Shown: positions 1-8,674 of the stretch, piece after piece | Position numbering within the stretch: the stretch's first letter is position 1 | Layout: the number at the start of each line of letters is the position of its first letter | Assembly (NCBI RefSeq): GCF_021026195.1 | Contig: NZ_JAJNCT010000005.1 | Coordinates: forward strand, 461,231 to 525,230 | Source: Comamonas koreensis | Lineage (GTDB): Bacteria > Pseudomonadota > Gammaproteobacteria > Burkholderiales > Burkholderiaceae_C | Direction: 5' to 3' | DNA: 64,000 bases | Program-made: the position numbers and the translations under genes | Notes under the pieces: model-generated | What the model saw: only the letters and a program-made list of their open reading frames with translations | Database searches by the model: none | Told to the model about the DNA's origin: nothing

Positions 1-528
1 GCTGCCGGCGCGCTTGCCGAAGGCAATGGCGCACATCACGCCGCTCAGCACCAGTGCGCAGCCCAGCATGGCCACTGCGCCCATGCGCTCGCCCAAAAAG
101 AGCGCTGCCAGCACGGCCGACATCATCGAATGGGTGGCAAACAAAATGCCCGATCGGCGTGGGCCCAGCCGGTTCATGCAGGCAAACAGCACCGTGTCGC
201 CAATGAAGATGCCGATAAAGCCCGACAACACCAGCACGCTCACCAGCGGCAGGTTCAGGCTGCCCCAGGTGCCCGCCAAGGTGGCCCACCCGCCCAGCAT
301 CACGGTGGCAAACACCATGCGCCAGCGGGTAAAGGCAAAGGCGCCCATCTTGCGCGCCACCGGGGCGGAGAACAGCGCGGCCAGCGCCCAGCAGGCGGCG
401 GCCAATACGGCCAGGGATTCAGGGGGGAAAGGAAATGGCGACACGGCAGGCGGCAAAATGAGGCGCCAGCGGTGCAAGCTGTCTCGCACCATGCTGCGCA
501 GCTGCCCCAACAGCGCTAGGATGCCCAT
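1..528 (-). CDS. EamA/DMT-family permease, 3' part cut by window edge
   Basis: Minus-strand reading from an ATG at 528 stays open to base 1, giving 176 residues of a polytopic membrane protein. Several hydrophobic helices are visible, for example one around residues 40-55 and a pair after residue 75. The loop motif FIGIFIGDTVLFACMNRLGP and the helix after ERMGAVAMLGCALVLSGVM are typical of EamA (drug/metabolite transporter) repeats. Family members are about 280-300 residues, so roughly the second half lies outside the window. It probably exports a small metabolite across the inner membrane; the substrate cannot be inferred. It is divergent from the tartrate dehydrogenase gene, with a 127-bp shared promoter region. 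The start is not certain. Confidence 0.8.
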   Translation of the reverse strand, partial: MGILALLGQLRSMVRDSLHRWRLILPPAVSPFPFPPESLAVLAAACWALAALFSAPVARKMGAFAFTRWRMVFATVMLGGWATLAGTWGSLNLPLVSVLVLSGFIGIFIGDTVLFACMNRLGPRRSGILFATHSMMSAVLAALFLGERMGAVAMLGCALVLSGVMCAIAFGKRAGS

Positions 529-655
529 CCAGACACCCCAGCCCCGGCACCAGGTGCGAGGACGAGCGATTGTAGAGCCCAGCAATGGCCTTTGCGAGCG
601 CGGCCAGTCACCCGGGCGGCCACCACCACCTTTTGACCAGACATTCAGGACCAGC

Positions 656-1738
656 ATGAGCAAGAAACTACGTATCGCGGTATTGGCGGGCGACGGCATT
701 GGCAAGGAAGTGATGCCCGAAGGCATCCGCGTGCTGGAGGCCGCCGCCAAGCGCTTTGACCTGCCGCTGGAGATGCAGCACTTCGACTGGGCGCATTGCG
801 ACTACTTTGCCGCCCACGGCCAGATGATGCCCGACGACTGGAAGGCCCAGTTGCAAGGCTTTGACGCCATCCTGTTCGGCGCCGTCGGCTGGCCCGCCAC
901 CGTGCCCGACCATGTCTCGCTCTGGGGCTCGCTGCTCAAGTTCCGCCGCGAGTTCGACCAGTACATCAACCTGCGCCCGGTGCGCCTGTTTGAGGGCGTG
1001 CCCTGCCCGCTGGCCGGCCGCATGCCGGGCGATATCGACTACTACGTGGTGCGCGAGAACACCGAGGGCGAGTACACCGCGCTGGGCGGCATCATGTTCG
1101 AAGGCACGGACCGCGAGATGGTGCTGCAAGAGGCCGTGTTCACCCGCAAGGGCGCCGACCGCCTGCTCAAGTTCGCCTTTGACTTGGCCCAAAGCCGCAG
1201 CAAAAAGCATGTGACCCTGGCCACCAAGTCCAACGGCATTGCAATCAGCATGCCCTGGTGGGACAAATGTGCCGAAGCCATGGCCAAAAACTACCCTGAT
1301 GTGGTGCTGGACAAGCAGCATATCGACATCCTCACCGCCCGCTTTGTGCTGCAGCCCGGCCGCTTCGATGTGGTCGCCGCGACCAACCTGTTTGGCGACA
1401 TCCTGAGCGACCTGGGCCCTGCTACCACCGGCACCATTGGCCTGGCACCGTCGGCCAACCTGAACCCCGAGCGCAACTTCCCCTCGCTGTTCGAGCCGGT
1501 GCATGGCTCGGCGCCCGACATCTATGGCCAGAACATTGCCAACCCGATCGCGATGATCTGGTCGGTGGCGCTGATGCTGGACTTCCTGGGCAACGGCCAA
1601 GGTGCCTGGCGCAGCGCCCACGATGCCATCGTCGATGCCATCAGCCAGACGATTCTGAGCGGCCCGCGCACGCCCGACCTGGGCGGCCAGGCCAAGACCC
1701 CGGACGTGGGCAAGGCGATTGCACAAGTGCTGGCCTGA
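656..1738 (+). CDS. ttuC: Tartrate dehydrogenase/decarboxylase-type oxidoreductase (TtuC family)
   Basis: A 360-residue cytosolic NAD-dependent dehydrogenase of the isocitrate/isopropylmalate dehydrogenase superfamily. The N-terminus has the expected nucleotide-fold pattern (IAVLAGDGIGKEVMPE). The substrate arginine segment LRPVRL is near residue 106, and the metal/substrate signature NLFGDILSDLGPATTG is at about 244-259. VVRENTEGEY is the family active-site loop. Within this superfamily the sequence resembles tartrate/D-malate dehydrogenases more than LeuB. The ATG at 656 was chosen because the nucleotide-fold motif begins directly after it; the frame is open far upstream but that part has no domain. 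The reaction is oxidation, with or without decarboxylation, of tartrate or malate-like diacids. The exact substrate is inferred only. Confidence 0.9.
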   Translation: MSKKLRIAVLAGDGIGKEVMPEGIRVLEAAAKRFDLPLEMQHFDWAHCDYFAAHGQMMPDDWKAQLQGFDAILFGAVGWPATVPDHVSLWGSLLKFRREFDQYINLRPVRLFEGVPCPLAGRMPGDIDYYVVRENTEGEYTALGGIMFEGTDREMVLQEAVFTRKGADRLLKFAFDLAQSRSKKHVTLATKSNGIAISMPWWDKCAEAMAKNYPDVVLDKQHIDILTARFVLQPGRFDVVAATNLFGDILSDLGPATTGTIGLAPSANLNPERNFPSLFEPVHGSAPDIYGQNIANPIAMIWSVALMLDFLGNGQGAWRSAHDAIVDAISQTILSGPRTPDLGGQAKTPDVGKAIAQVLA

Positions 1739-2990
1739 ACGCCGGGCACCCCAGGCGGCGTTGACTGCGCTGGCCAGCGCCTTGCTGGCCTGGGCGCCGC
1801 TGGCGCATGCCCGGGGCTATACGCCCCAGGGCTGCTGCGGCGGCTATGAGAAAGTCAGCATCGGCAGCCCAGCCGGCACCTGTGTAGCCCTGGTGGCTGA
1901 TGAGCGCGATGGCCTGCGCGCGCCCCGCCGGGTGCTGGAGATCAGCCCCGGGCGCCTGTGGATCATCGACATGGGCAGCTGGGTGCCGCGCCAGGGCCGC
2001 CTGCTGGAGCTGAGCCTGCCGGCGCCCTCAGACGCTCCCACCCAACGCCCCCAGGTCAAGGTGCTGGCCGACAAGCTTGACCGCCCGCTCGCGCTGCTGC
2101 GCGGGCCCGATGCGCAAATCTACATTGGCGAGGCCGGCCGTATCTGGCGCACACCGGTGCCGGCCGCCGGCCAGCCGATCCAGCCCCAGACCGTGCTCGA
2201 CCAGTTACCTGATGACGGCGCCCACCCGCTCAAGGAAATCAGCTTTGGGCCCGATGGCAGCCTCTATGTCAACATCGGCTCGGCCAGTGACCGCTGCCAG
2301 GACGCGCAAGGCGCGCTGCCTTATCCCTGCCCCGAGCGCGGGGCGATGCAGTTCCGGGGCGCGGTATGGCGTGCGGTTCTGCGCAGCCCTGCGGTGCAAG
2401 GACAAGCGCCTGTGCAGCAGTTCGCGCCGTTTGCGCTGGGTCTGCGCAACTCCGTGGCCCTGGCCACCCTGCCCGACGGCCCCGCCAAAGGCAGCCTTTG
2501 GCAGGCGGAGAACAACATCGACTACCGCGACAGGAACGAGCCCCCCGAAGAGCTCAACGAGCTGGTGGAAGGCGCCGACTACGGCTGGCCCTACTGCGTG
2601 GGCGCACAGCGCCCGGCGCGCGGCTATGAGCAACGCGCGCGCTGCGCCGCCACCAAGGCGCCCCATATGCTCTGGCCCGCGCACACGGCGCCGCTGCACC
2701 TGCTGGCCACCCCACAGGCCAGCCCCTTCCAAGGCCAGTTGCTGGCCGCCTGGCATGGGCCGCAAGGCCACCGCGTGGTGGGCTTTGCGCGCCAGAAGGA
2801 CGGCAAGCCCGGGGGCAAACCGATCGAATGGCTGGGCCACTGGACGGCAGACGGCAAGACCCGGCCACTGGGCCGGCCCACCGGCCTGGCCCTGAACCAT
2901 GCCGGCCAGCTGATGGTGGTGGAAGACTACAACCGCACACTGTTGATGCTGCTGCCAGATACCGCCAGCGCCCCCGCCGCGCAGCGCTGA
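1719..2990 (+). CDS. Exported PQQ-type glucose/sorbosone dehydrogenase-like protein
   Basis: A 423-residue beta-propeller protein of the soluble glucose/L-sorbosone dehydrogenase family. The N-terminus carries a signal peptide ending near AHARG, so the product is periplasmic. Family hallmarks are FGPDGSLYVNIGSASDRC, the segment around LGLRNSVALA, GADYGWPYC and LALNHAGQLMVVEDYNRTL. The reading frame opens with TTG at 1719, inside the last codons of the preceding dehydrogenase gene, and no ATG exists before the signal peptide. A second TTG at 1761 would give a shorter signal peptide. The overlap suggests translational coupling with ttuC. The sugar substrate is unknown, and PQQ dependence is inferred from the family only. 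Confidence 0.75.
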   Translation: MHKCWPERRAPQAALTALASALLAWAPLAHARGYTPQGCCGGYEKVSIGSPAGTCVALVADERDGLRAPRRVLEISPGRLWIIDMGSWVPRQGRLLELSLPAPSDAPTQRPQVKVLADKLDRPLALLRGPDAQIYIGEAGRIWRTPVPAAGQPIQPQTVLDQLPDDGAHPLKEISFGPDGSLYVNIGSASDRCQDAQGALPYPCPERGAMQFRGAVWRAVLRSPAVQGQAPVQQFAPFALGLRNSVALATLPDGPAKGSLWQAENNIDYRDRNEPPEELNELVEGADYGWPYCVGAQRPARGYEQRARCAATKAPHMLWPAHTAPLHLLATPQASPFQGQLLAAWHGPQGHRVVGFARQKDGKPGGKPIEWLGHWTADGKTRPLGRPTGLALNHAGQLMVVEDYNRTLLMLLPDTASAPAAQR

Positions 2991-3132
2991 CCGGCGCGCT
3001 GGCCCGCCTGCCGCCAGCGCGACATCCAGCCGCGCGCCCCGCTTGCCCTTCCTGCGCCCCGGCCTATCATCGACCCTACTACATCCCCATGTTGCGCAGG
3101 CCTTTTGACGAGCGCCTCGCGGCCACCGCGTC

Positions 3133-4416
3133 ATGACAGCGCTCCCCACCTCGGTGCCTCCGGGCCCCACCCCACCGTCCGGCCTGTATTTCGGCTGGGT
3201 GATCGTCGCCGCCTCCACCATCCTCACCTTGCTGACGGTGGGCATGCGCATGGGGATCGGTCCCTTCATCGTGCCGCTGTCGCAGGACCTGGGCTTCAGC
3301 CGCAGCCTGCTGTCGTCCATCGTCGCGTTTGGCATGCTGTGCTACGGCCTGGGCATGCCGCTGGCTGGCTGGTTGGTGGCGCGCCAGGGCACGCGGCGGG
3401 TGCTGCTGCTGGGCACCGTGATCGTGGTACTGTCCTGCATCTGGGCCGTCAACGCCCGCACGCCCTGGCTGTTCTTCTGGTCCTATGGCGTGGCGCTGTC
3501 GCTGGGTCTGGCCTTCACCAGCCCGGTGGCGGTCACGCCGATGATCAGCAGCTGGTTCACACGCCAGCGCGGCATGGCGCTGTTCTTTCTGTCCACCGGC
3601 TCCATGGCGGGCATTGCAGTGATGACGCCGGTCTTCACCTTCACCATTGCGCGCTGGGGCTGGCAGCACACCTTGCTGGGCTTTGCGCTGGTGTTTGCGC
3701 TCATCGTCAGCGCGATGGCGCTGTGGATTGTGCGCGACGACGCGCCCGAGCACACCGACCTGACGCCCGCCGAGCAAGCCGCCCGCCAGGAGCGCCTGCG
3801 CGCCATGGCCGGCCAGCCCGCCGCGCCCTCGCTGCGCTTTGCCCAGGCCGTGGCCACCGCGCCCTTCTGGCAGATCTTTCTGGGCCTGTTTGCCTGCGGC
3901 TTCAGCATGAACCTGCTGGGCACGCATGGCGTGCCCATGCTGATGGACCATGGCTTTGATGCCGGCAGCAGTGCCGGCGGCATTGGCTTGATCGGCCTGG
4001 TCGCCATCTTCAGCACCCTGGGCCTGGGCAAGCTGTCCGACATGGTGCCGCGCCGCTACATCCTGGCCGTCATCTACCTGGTGCGGGGGCTGGGCTTTGT
4101 CGGGCTGGTGGCCGTCATCCACCATTGGCAACTCTATGCCGTGGCCGCGCTGGGTGGCATTGTCTGGGCCGGCTCGATCGCCGCCTCGTCGGCCATCCTG
4201 GGCGATCTCTATGGCATCAAGCTGGTCGGCATGCTCTACGGCTGCGCCTACCTGGGCCACCAGATTGGCGCCATGATCAGCAGCTGGCTGGGCGGCTGGG
4301 CCTACGAGCAGTTCGGCACCCACTGGATCGCCTTTGGCGCCGCCGCCGCGCTGCTGGTGCTGGCCGCTGGCGTATCGCTGCTGCTGCCCACGCGGCTGGC
4401 AGCCAATCCGCGTTAA
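3133..4416 (+). CDS. MFS transporter (oxalate/formate antiporter-like group)
   Basis: A 427-residue inner-membrane major facilitator. Twelve hydrophobic segments can be traced, starting at FGWVIVAASTILTLLTVGM, with the MFS loop 2-3 signature around GWLVARQGTRRVLLLG. A central hydrophilic loop (about residues 200-235) separates the two halves. The pattern resembles monocarboxylate or oxalate/formate carriers. Its location between organic-acid oxidoreductases suggests uptake of a carboxylate, which is inference. It is convergent with the Bug receptor gene, ending 13 bp from it. Confidence 0.85.
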   Translation: MTALPTSVPPGPTPPSGLYFGWVIVAASTILTLLTVGMRMGIGPFIVPLSQDLGFSRSLLSSIVAFGMLCYGLGMPLAGWLVARQGTRRVLLLGTVIVVLSCIWAVNARTPWLFFWSYGVALSLGLAFTSPVAVTPMISSWFTRQRGMALFFLSTGSMAGIAVMTPVFTFTIARWGWQHTLLGFALVFALIVSAMALWIVRDDAPEHTDLTPAEQAARQERLRAMAGQPAAPSLRFAQAVATAPFWQIFLGLFACGFSMNLLGTHGVPMLMDHGFDAGSSAGGIGLIGLVAIFSTLGLGKLSDMVPRRYILAVIYLVRGLGFVGLVAVIHHWQLYAVAALGGIVWAGSIAASSAILGDLYGIKLVGMLYGCAYLGHQIGAMISSWLGGWAYEQFGTHWIAFGAAAALLVLAAGVSLLLPTRLAANPR

Positions 4417-4429
4417 GGCTGCCTGAGCC

Positions 4430-5413
4430 TCAGTCGATCTTCAGGTGGGTAGCTTGCGCCACCTCGGCCCAGCGCTTGATCTCGCTGTTGAAGAAGCGCT
4501 GAAAACTGGCCGACGAATTGGGCGCCGGCGGCAGCATAAAGCCATTGCTCTGGTACTTGGCCCGCACATCGGGGTTGGCATTCAGCGCGCGGTTGATGGC
4601 CTTGTTGACAGTCTCCACCACCTGGGCAGGTGTGCCTGCTGGCGCAAACACGCCAAACCAGGCAGCGACCTCAAAGCCGGGCACCCCGGACTCGGCGACG
4701 GTCGGAATGTCCGACGCAAAATCAACGCGCGCTGCGGTCGTCACCGCCAGGCCCTTGAGCTTGCCGGCGCGGATCTGCGCCAGCAGCGGCGGCAGGTTGT
4801 CCATCATCGAATCCACCTGCCCGCCCAGCAGGTCCGACACCGCCGGGCCGCTGCCCCGGTAAGGCACATGCAGAATGCTGGTGCCTGTCTTGAGCTTGAA
4901 CAGCTCGCAACCCAGATGGGCCGAAGAACCACTGCCTGGCGATGCGCAGGTCAGCTTGTCCGGGTGTTGCTTGCCATAGGCGATGTACTCGGCCACCGAG
5001 TTGACCGGCAGCTTGGCGCTCACGGCCAGGATATTGGGCACCACGTTGAGCTGTGCCACAGGCACCAGGTCCTTGCCGGCATCAAAGCCCAGCTTGGTGT
5101 AGAGGCCCTGGTTGATCGCTGTCGAGATGGAGCCGACAAACAGCGTATAGCCGTCGGCCGGCGCGCGCACCACATACTCGGCACCGATATTGCTGTTGGC
5201 GCCCGGGCGGTTTTCGACGATGAAGGACTGGCCCAGGTCCTTGCCCAGCGCATCGGCGATCAGCCGCGCGCCAATATCGGTGGCACCGCCGGGGGCATAG
5301 CCCACGACCAGTTTCACGGGCTTGCTGGGGTAGCCCGTGCCTTGGGCCTGTGCGGCGGGCAACAGCGCCCATGCGGCGGCCAGGGCCAGCGCGGCCTTGC
5401 TCAGTGTCATCAT
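4430..5413 (-). CDS. Bug-family tripartite tricarboxylate transporter substrate-binding protein
   Basis: A 327-residue periplasmic solute receptor. The signal peptide (about residues 1-23, ending AAQAQ) is followed by the family opening YPSKPVKLVVGYAPGGATD, the hallmark of TctC/Bug proteins. SFIVENRPGANSNIG and HVPYRGSGPAVSDLLGGQVD are further Bug signatures. A Shine-Dalgarno GGAGA lies 8 bases before the ATG at 5413. No TctA/TctB membrane genes are nearby, as is usual for Bug orphans. It sits downstream of the hydroxy-acid oxidase on the same strand with 36 bp between, so it may bind the acid that enzyme oxidises (inference). Confidence 0.93.
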   Translation of the reverse strand: MMTLSKAALALAAAWALLPAAQAQGTGYPSKPVKLVVGYAPGGATDIGARLIADALGKDLGQSFIVENRPGANSNIGAEYVVRAPADGYTLFVGSISTAINQGLYTKLGFDAGKDLVPVAQLNVVPNILAVSAKLPVNSVAEYIAYGKQHPDKLTCASPGSGSSAHLGCELFKLKTGTSILHVPYRGSGPAVSDLLGGQVDSMMDNLPPLLAQIRAGKLKGLAVTTAARVDFASDIPTVAESGVPGFEVAAWFGVFAPAGTPAQVVETVNKAINRALNANPDVRAKYQSNGFMLPPAPNSSASFQRFFNSEIKRWAEVAQATHLKID

Positions 5414-5449
5414 TTTTTTGTCTCCTTGATTGCAAATAGGTGCAGCGCT

Positions 5450-6637
5450 TTAGCGCTGACTGGGGGGCAGCGAAAAATCGCCCTGGATACGCAAATAGTC
5501 CGTGGTCAGCTCCTGCGGGCGTTTGACACCCAGCAGCGCCAGGTTGGTCATCAGCTCCTGGCGGAACAGCTGCACGGCGTGGGCAATGCCCGCCTCGCCT
5601 GCGACGGCCGCGCCAAACAGCTGCGGCCGGCCGGTAAAGACCAGGTCGGCGCCCAGCGCCATGGCCTTGAGCACATCGCTGCCCCGGCGAAAGCCGCCGT
5701 CGATGAACACCGGATAGTGGGCAGGCACGGCCTGCCGAATCTCGGGCAGCGCCTGCAAGGGGGAGATGCAGGCATCGAGCTGGCGCCCACCATGGGTGGA
5801 GACGATGACCGCATCGGCGCCACGGGCCACGGCCAGCCTGGCGTCCTCCGGGTGCATGACGCCCTTGAGCACCAGCTTGCCCTTCCAGGCAGCGCGGATC
5901 TGGTCTATGCAGTCCCAGTCGAGCTGGTCGCGCTCGCCGCGAAAGCCATTGGGCGGGTCGGCCGTGATGGCCGGCCCCGCCTCATGGGCCAGGTTGGCAA
6001 AGCGGGGCACGCCCTGGCTCAGGACCGTGCGCAAAAACACATCGCAGCTCCAGCGCGGGTGGCGCAGGCCATCGAGCAGCAAGGTCCAACTGGGGCGAAA
6101 CGGCACGGTAAAGCGCAAGCGCTGCAGGTTCTCGCGGTTGGCGCCCACGCAGGTGTCGATGGTGACCACCAGCACGGGGATCTGGGCACGTTCCAGGCGC
6201 TGCAGCAGCGGCAGGATGCGCGCCATATTGCCCGGCAGATAGGCCTGGTACCAGCAGCGCTGGCCATGGGCGTTTTGCAGCTGTTCCAACGGCACGGTCG
6301 ATGCGCCGCTGATGATGAAGGGCAGCGCCTGCGCCTGCGCCACCTTGGCCAGCGCGGCATCGCAGTCCTTCATCACGATGGCGGCAAAACCGGTGGGTGC
6401 AAAGCCCATCGGCATGGCATAGGTCTGGCCCCACAAGGTGGTGGCCGTGCTGCGCTGGGCCACATGGCGCAGGCCGCGCGGCACAAAGCCCAGGCGCGAG
6501 AAAGCCTGCAGGCTTTGCTGCAACGACACGCCGTCTTCCGTGCCGCCGCAGACATAGCCGCGCACACAGGCGGGCAAGCGCTTGCGGGCAGCGCGCTCCA
6601 GGTCGGCAATCGAGAGGTAGTGGTGCAGCGCGGCCAT
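5450..6637 (-). CDS. FMN-dependent alpha-hydroxy-acid oxidase/dehydrogenase
   Basis: A protein of about 395 residues of the lactate/mandelate/glycolate oxidase family, an FMN TIM-barrel that oxidises an L-2-hydroxy acid to the 2-oxo acid. The catalytic histidine-arginine loop VSTHGGRQLD, the phosphate-binding VFIDGGFRRGSDVLKAMALGAD and the GRPQLFG segment are intact. The N-terminal half has the family segment SLQAFSRLGFVPRGL. The start at 6637 follows a GGAG site at good spacing; an ATG at 6652 is possible. Substrate cannot be assigned. The gene lies between two LysR genes upstream and a Bug receptor downstream, which looks like an inducible uptake-and-oxidation module. Confidence 0.9.
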   Translation of the reverse strand: MAALHHYLSIADLERAARKRLPACVRGYVCGGTEDGVSLQQSLQAFSRLGFVPRGLRHVAQRSTATTLWGQTYAMPMGFAPTGFAAIVMKDCDAALAKVAQAQALPFIISGASTVPLEQLQNAHGQRCWYQAYLPGNMARILPLLQRLERAQIPVLVVTIDTCVGANRENLQRLRFTVPFRPSWTLLLDGLRHPRWSCDVFLRTVLSQGVPRFANLAHEAGPAITADPPNGFRGERDQLDWDCIDQIRAAWKGKLVLKGVMHPEDARLAVARGADAVIVSTHGGRQLDACISPLQALPEIRQAVPAHYPVFIDGGFRRGSDVLKAMALGADLVFTGRPQLFGAAVAGEAGIAHAVQLFRQELMTNLALLGVKRPQELTTDYLRIQGDFSLPPSQR

Positions 6638-6736
6638 GTGCGCGGTCTCCATGGTTATTGTTTTTCCAACCACGCATTGTTGGCAGCCGCCCCGCCCGGG
6701 GCAAACGAAATTAAATGATCGGGCTATTCCAAAATT

Positions 6737-7642
6737 TCATGCAGATGGCGGGCTGGCATGCGCCTGCGCCAGCACCCAATCGACAAAATGGCGGATCTTG
6801 GGCAAGGCCGCGCAGTGGCTGGCATGGGCCACGTAGTAGGCGCCGTCGCTGGGCTGGACAAAGGGCCAGGGCTGCACCAGGCTGCCCCGGGCCAGCGCCT
6901 GCTCGGCAAACATGCGCGGCATGACGCCCAAGCCAATGCCCTCCTGTGCGGCCTGCAGGCACATGGAGAAGGTGTCAAAACGCGGGCCCCGGTAGGCATC
7001 GACCGGCACAAAGCCCTGGCAGGCAAACCAGTCGCGCCAGATCTCGGGCCGAAAGGAACACTGGACCAGGGGCAACTGCTCCAGCTCGGCCAGCGATGCC
7101 AAACCATGGGCGGGCAGGATCTCAGGTGCACAAACCACCGCCACATCGGCCTCGAACAGGCGGTGGCAGTCCGCGCCCGGCAGGCTGCCTTCGCCATAGA
7201 ACAGCGAGATGTCGATGCGCGACTGCATCAGGTCAAAAGGCCGGGCATCGCCCTTGGTGACGACCTGGATATGCGGGTAGGCCTGCATGAACTGGCGCAG
7301 GCGCGGCACCAGCCAGGTGATGCCAAAGGTGGGCTGCACGGCAATCGTCAGCGTTTCATCCGCCTCGCCATAGCCCATCACATAGCGGGCCGAGGCATCG
7401 ACCTGGTTCAGGATGCTGCGCACTTCGCCCAGGTACATGCGCCCGGCCGGGGTGAGCGACAGCCCGCGCGCCGAGCGGTGGAACAGCGCCTGGCAGACGG
7501 TGGCTTCCAGCTGCGCAATCTGCTTGCTGATGGCGCTCTGGGTCAAGAACAAATCCTGGGCTGCCAGGGTAAAGCTCATGTGGCGCGCCACGGCCTCAAA
7601 GCACTGCAGCGCCATCATCGACGGCATGATGCGTTTTTGCAT
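6737..7642 (-). CDS. LysR-family regulator (GcvA-like)
   Basis: A 301-residue transcription factor. The N-terminal winged helix (residues about 8-66) contains MALQCFEAVARHMSFTLAAQDLFLTQSAISKQIAQLE, followed by the ligand domain (about 95-295) with the GcvA-type pattern LTIAVQPTFGITWLVPRLRQF. The start ATG at 7642 lies 8 bases after a GGGAGG site and one base after the stop of the next upstream LysR gene; a GTG at 7651 is an alternative. It reads towards the hydroxy-acid oxidase (about 95 bp away), which is its most likely target. The effector is unknown. Confidence 0.92.
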   Translation of the reverse strand: MQKRIMPSMMALQCFEAVARHMSFTLAAQDLFLTQSAISKQIAQLEATVCQALFHRSARGLSLTPAGRMYLGEVRSILNQVDASARYVMGYGEADETLTIAVQPTFGITWLVPRLRQFMQAYPHIQVVTKGDARPFDLMQSRIDISLFYGEGSLPGADCHRLFEADVAVVCAPEILPAHGLASLAELEQLPLVQCSFRPEIWRDWFACQGFVPVDAYRGPRFDTFSMCLQAAQEGIGLGVMPRMFAEQALARGSLVQPWPFVQPSDGAYYVAHASHCAALPKIRHFVDWVLAQAHASPPSA

Positions 7643-7643
7643 G

Positions 7644-8573
7644 TCAGGCACCTCCCTTGCGCGGTCGCTGCTGGGCCAGTTGCTGGTCCAGAATGCCGCC
7701 CAGGTGCTGGAGCAGCACGCGGGCCTGGGCCTCAGGGCGGCGCTGGCTGACCAGGATCAGCGGCGCCACCAGGCCGGGCGCACCGCTCAGCCGCCGGTAG
7801 GCCAGCCCATCGCTGCGCAGGTGCTGCAGCGAGGCCGGCACAATGCTCAGGCCCAGGCCGGCGGCCACCAGGCTCAGCGTGGCAGTGAGGCGCGGGGCCT
7901 CTTGCACCACCTGCGGATGAAAGCCCGCGCCCACACAGGCAGCGACGATGCCATCGTGCAGGCCCGGGCCCGCTGGCCGCCGGTACAGCACCAGCGGTTG
8001 GCCCCGCAGCTGCGCCAGCGGCAAGGGGCGGCGCGACTGCATCAGTGCATGGCCCAGCGGCCCGGCCACGACCATCGGCTCGCTCAGCAGATGCCGGCTG
8101 CTGAGGCTGGGCTGCGCCTCCCAGGCCGAGCGCACCAGTGCCGCATGCAGGCGTTGCGCCAGCAGGCCGTCCAGCAGCTCGCCCGATCCCGCCTCTTCCA
8201 ACGTGACCTTCACGCGCGGCCACTGCGCCCTGAAAGCCCGCAGCACCTGTGCCACCAAGGGGTGCAACGCCGCCGAACTGGTAAAGCCAATGGCCACATG
8301 GCCACGCCCGCCCTGGGCGGCATCCTGCACCAGGCCGGCCATGGCCTCCACCCGGGCCAGCACCATGCGCGCCTCCTGCACCAACGCCAGACCGGCGGCG
8401 GTGGGCCGCATGCCTCGGGGCAACCGCTCCATCAAGGGTGTGCCCATCTCGGCCTCCAGTTGCTGCAACAGGCGGGTCAGCGGCGGCTGCTGCATACCCA
8501 GTTGCTCGGCCGCGCGGGTCAGGTTGCCACACTCGGCAATGCAGACCAGGGCCCGCAGCTGTCTCAACTCCAT
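7644..8573 (-). CDS. LysR-family regulator (CbnR/CatR-like)
   Basis: A 309-residue LysR regulator. The helix-turn-helix region is MELRQLRALVCIAECGNLTRAAEQLGMQQPPLTRLLQQLE in pieces, with the QPPLTRLLQQLE recognition-helix variant common in regulators of aromatic and organic-acid degradation. The effector domain starts near residue 90 (HVAIGFTSSAALHPLV). The ATG at 8573 starts the canonical MELRQLR; the open frame further upstream overlaps tam on the other strand and has no domain. It is divergent from tam and directly followed by a second LysR gene. A T-N11-A dyad lies 7 bp upstream of its start. Confidence 0.92.
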   Translation of the reverse strand: MELRQLRALVCIAECGNLTRAAEQLGMQQPPLTRLLQQLEAEMGTPLMERLPRGMRPTAAGLALVQEARMVLARVEAMAGLVQDAAQGGRGHVAIGFTSSAALHPLVAQVLRAFRAQWPRVKVTLEEAGSGELLDGLLAQRLHAALVRSAWEAQPSLSSRHLLSEPMVVAGPLGHALMQSRRPLPLAQLRGQPLVLYRRPAGPGLHDGIVAACVGAGFHPQVVQEAPRLTATLSLVAAGLGLSIVPASLQHLRSDGLAYRRLSGAPGLVAPLILVSQRRPEAQARVLLQHLGGILDQQLAQQRPRKGGA

Positions 8574-8579
8574 CAAGCA

Positions 8580-8594
8580 ATACCTCAAAAGTAT
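8580..8594. promoter_or_regulatory. Candidate LysR (T-N11-A) operator
   Basis: ATAC and GTAT arms separated by 7 bases form a dyad that fits the T-N11-A LysR consensus exactly. It lies 7 bp before the LysR ATG at 8573 and about 80 bp before tam, a classical place for autoregulation of a divergent LysR gene. Function is inferred. Confidence 0.45.
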
Positions 8595-8674
8595 GGTTGT
8601 GGTTTTTATAGCGTATTTGTCAGCATGGGTAAAGCGCACTACAGTGCCCGGCAAGCCCACACAAGGAGAACCCC

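Noticed and set aside
14-655. Apparent N-terminal extension of the tartrate dehydrogenase gene
   Set aside because: This part is the antisense of the EamA permease; the dehydrogenase fold begins at the ATG at 656.
4445-6718. Long plus-strand frame opposite the Bug receptor and hydroxy-acid oxidase
   Set aside because: Low-complexity antisense composition; both minus-strand genes have complete family motifs.
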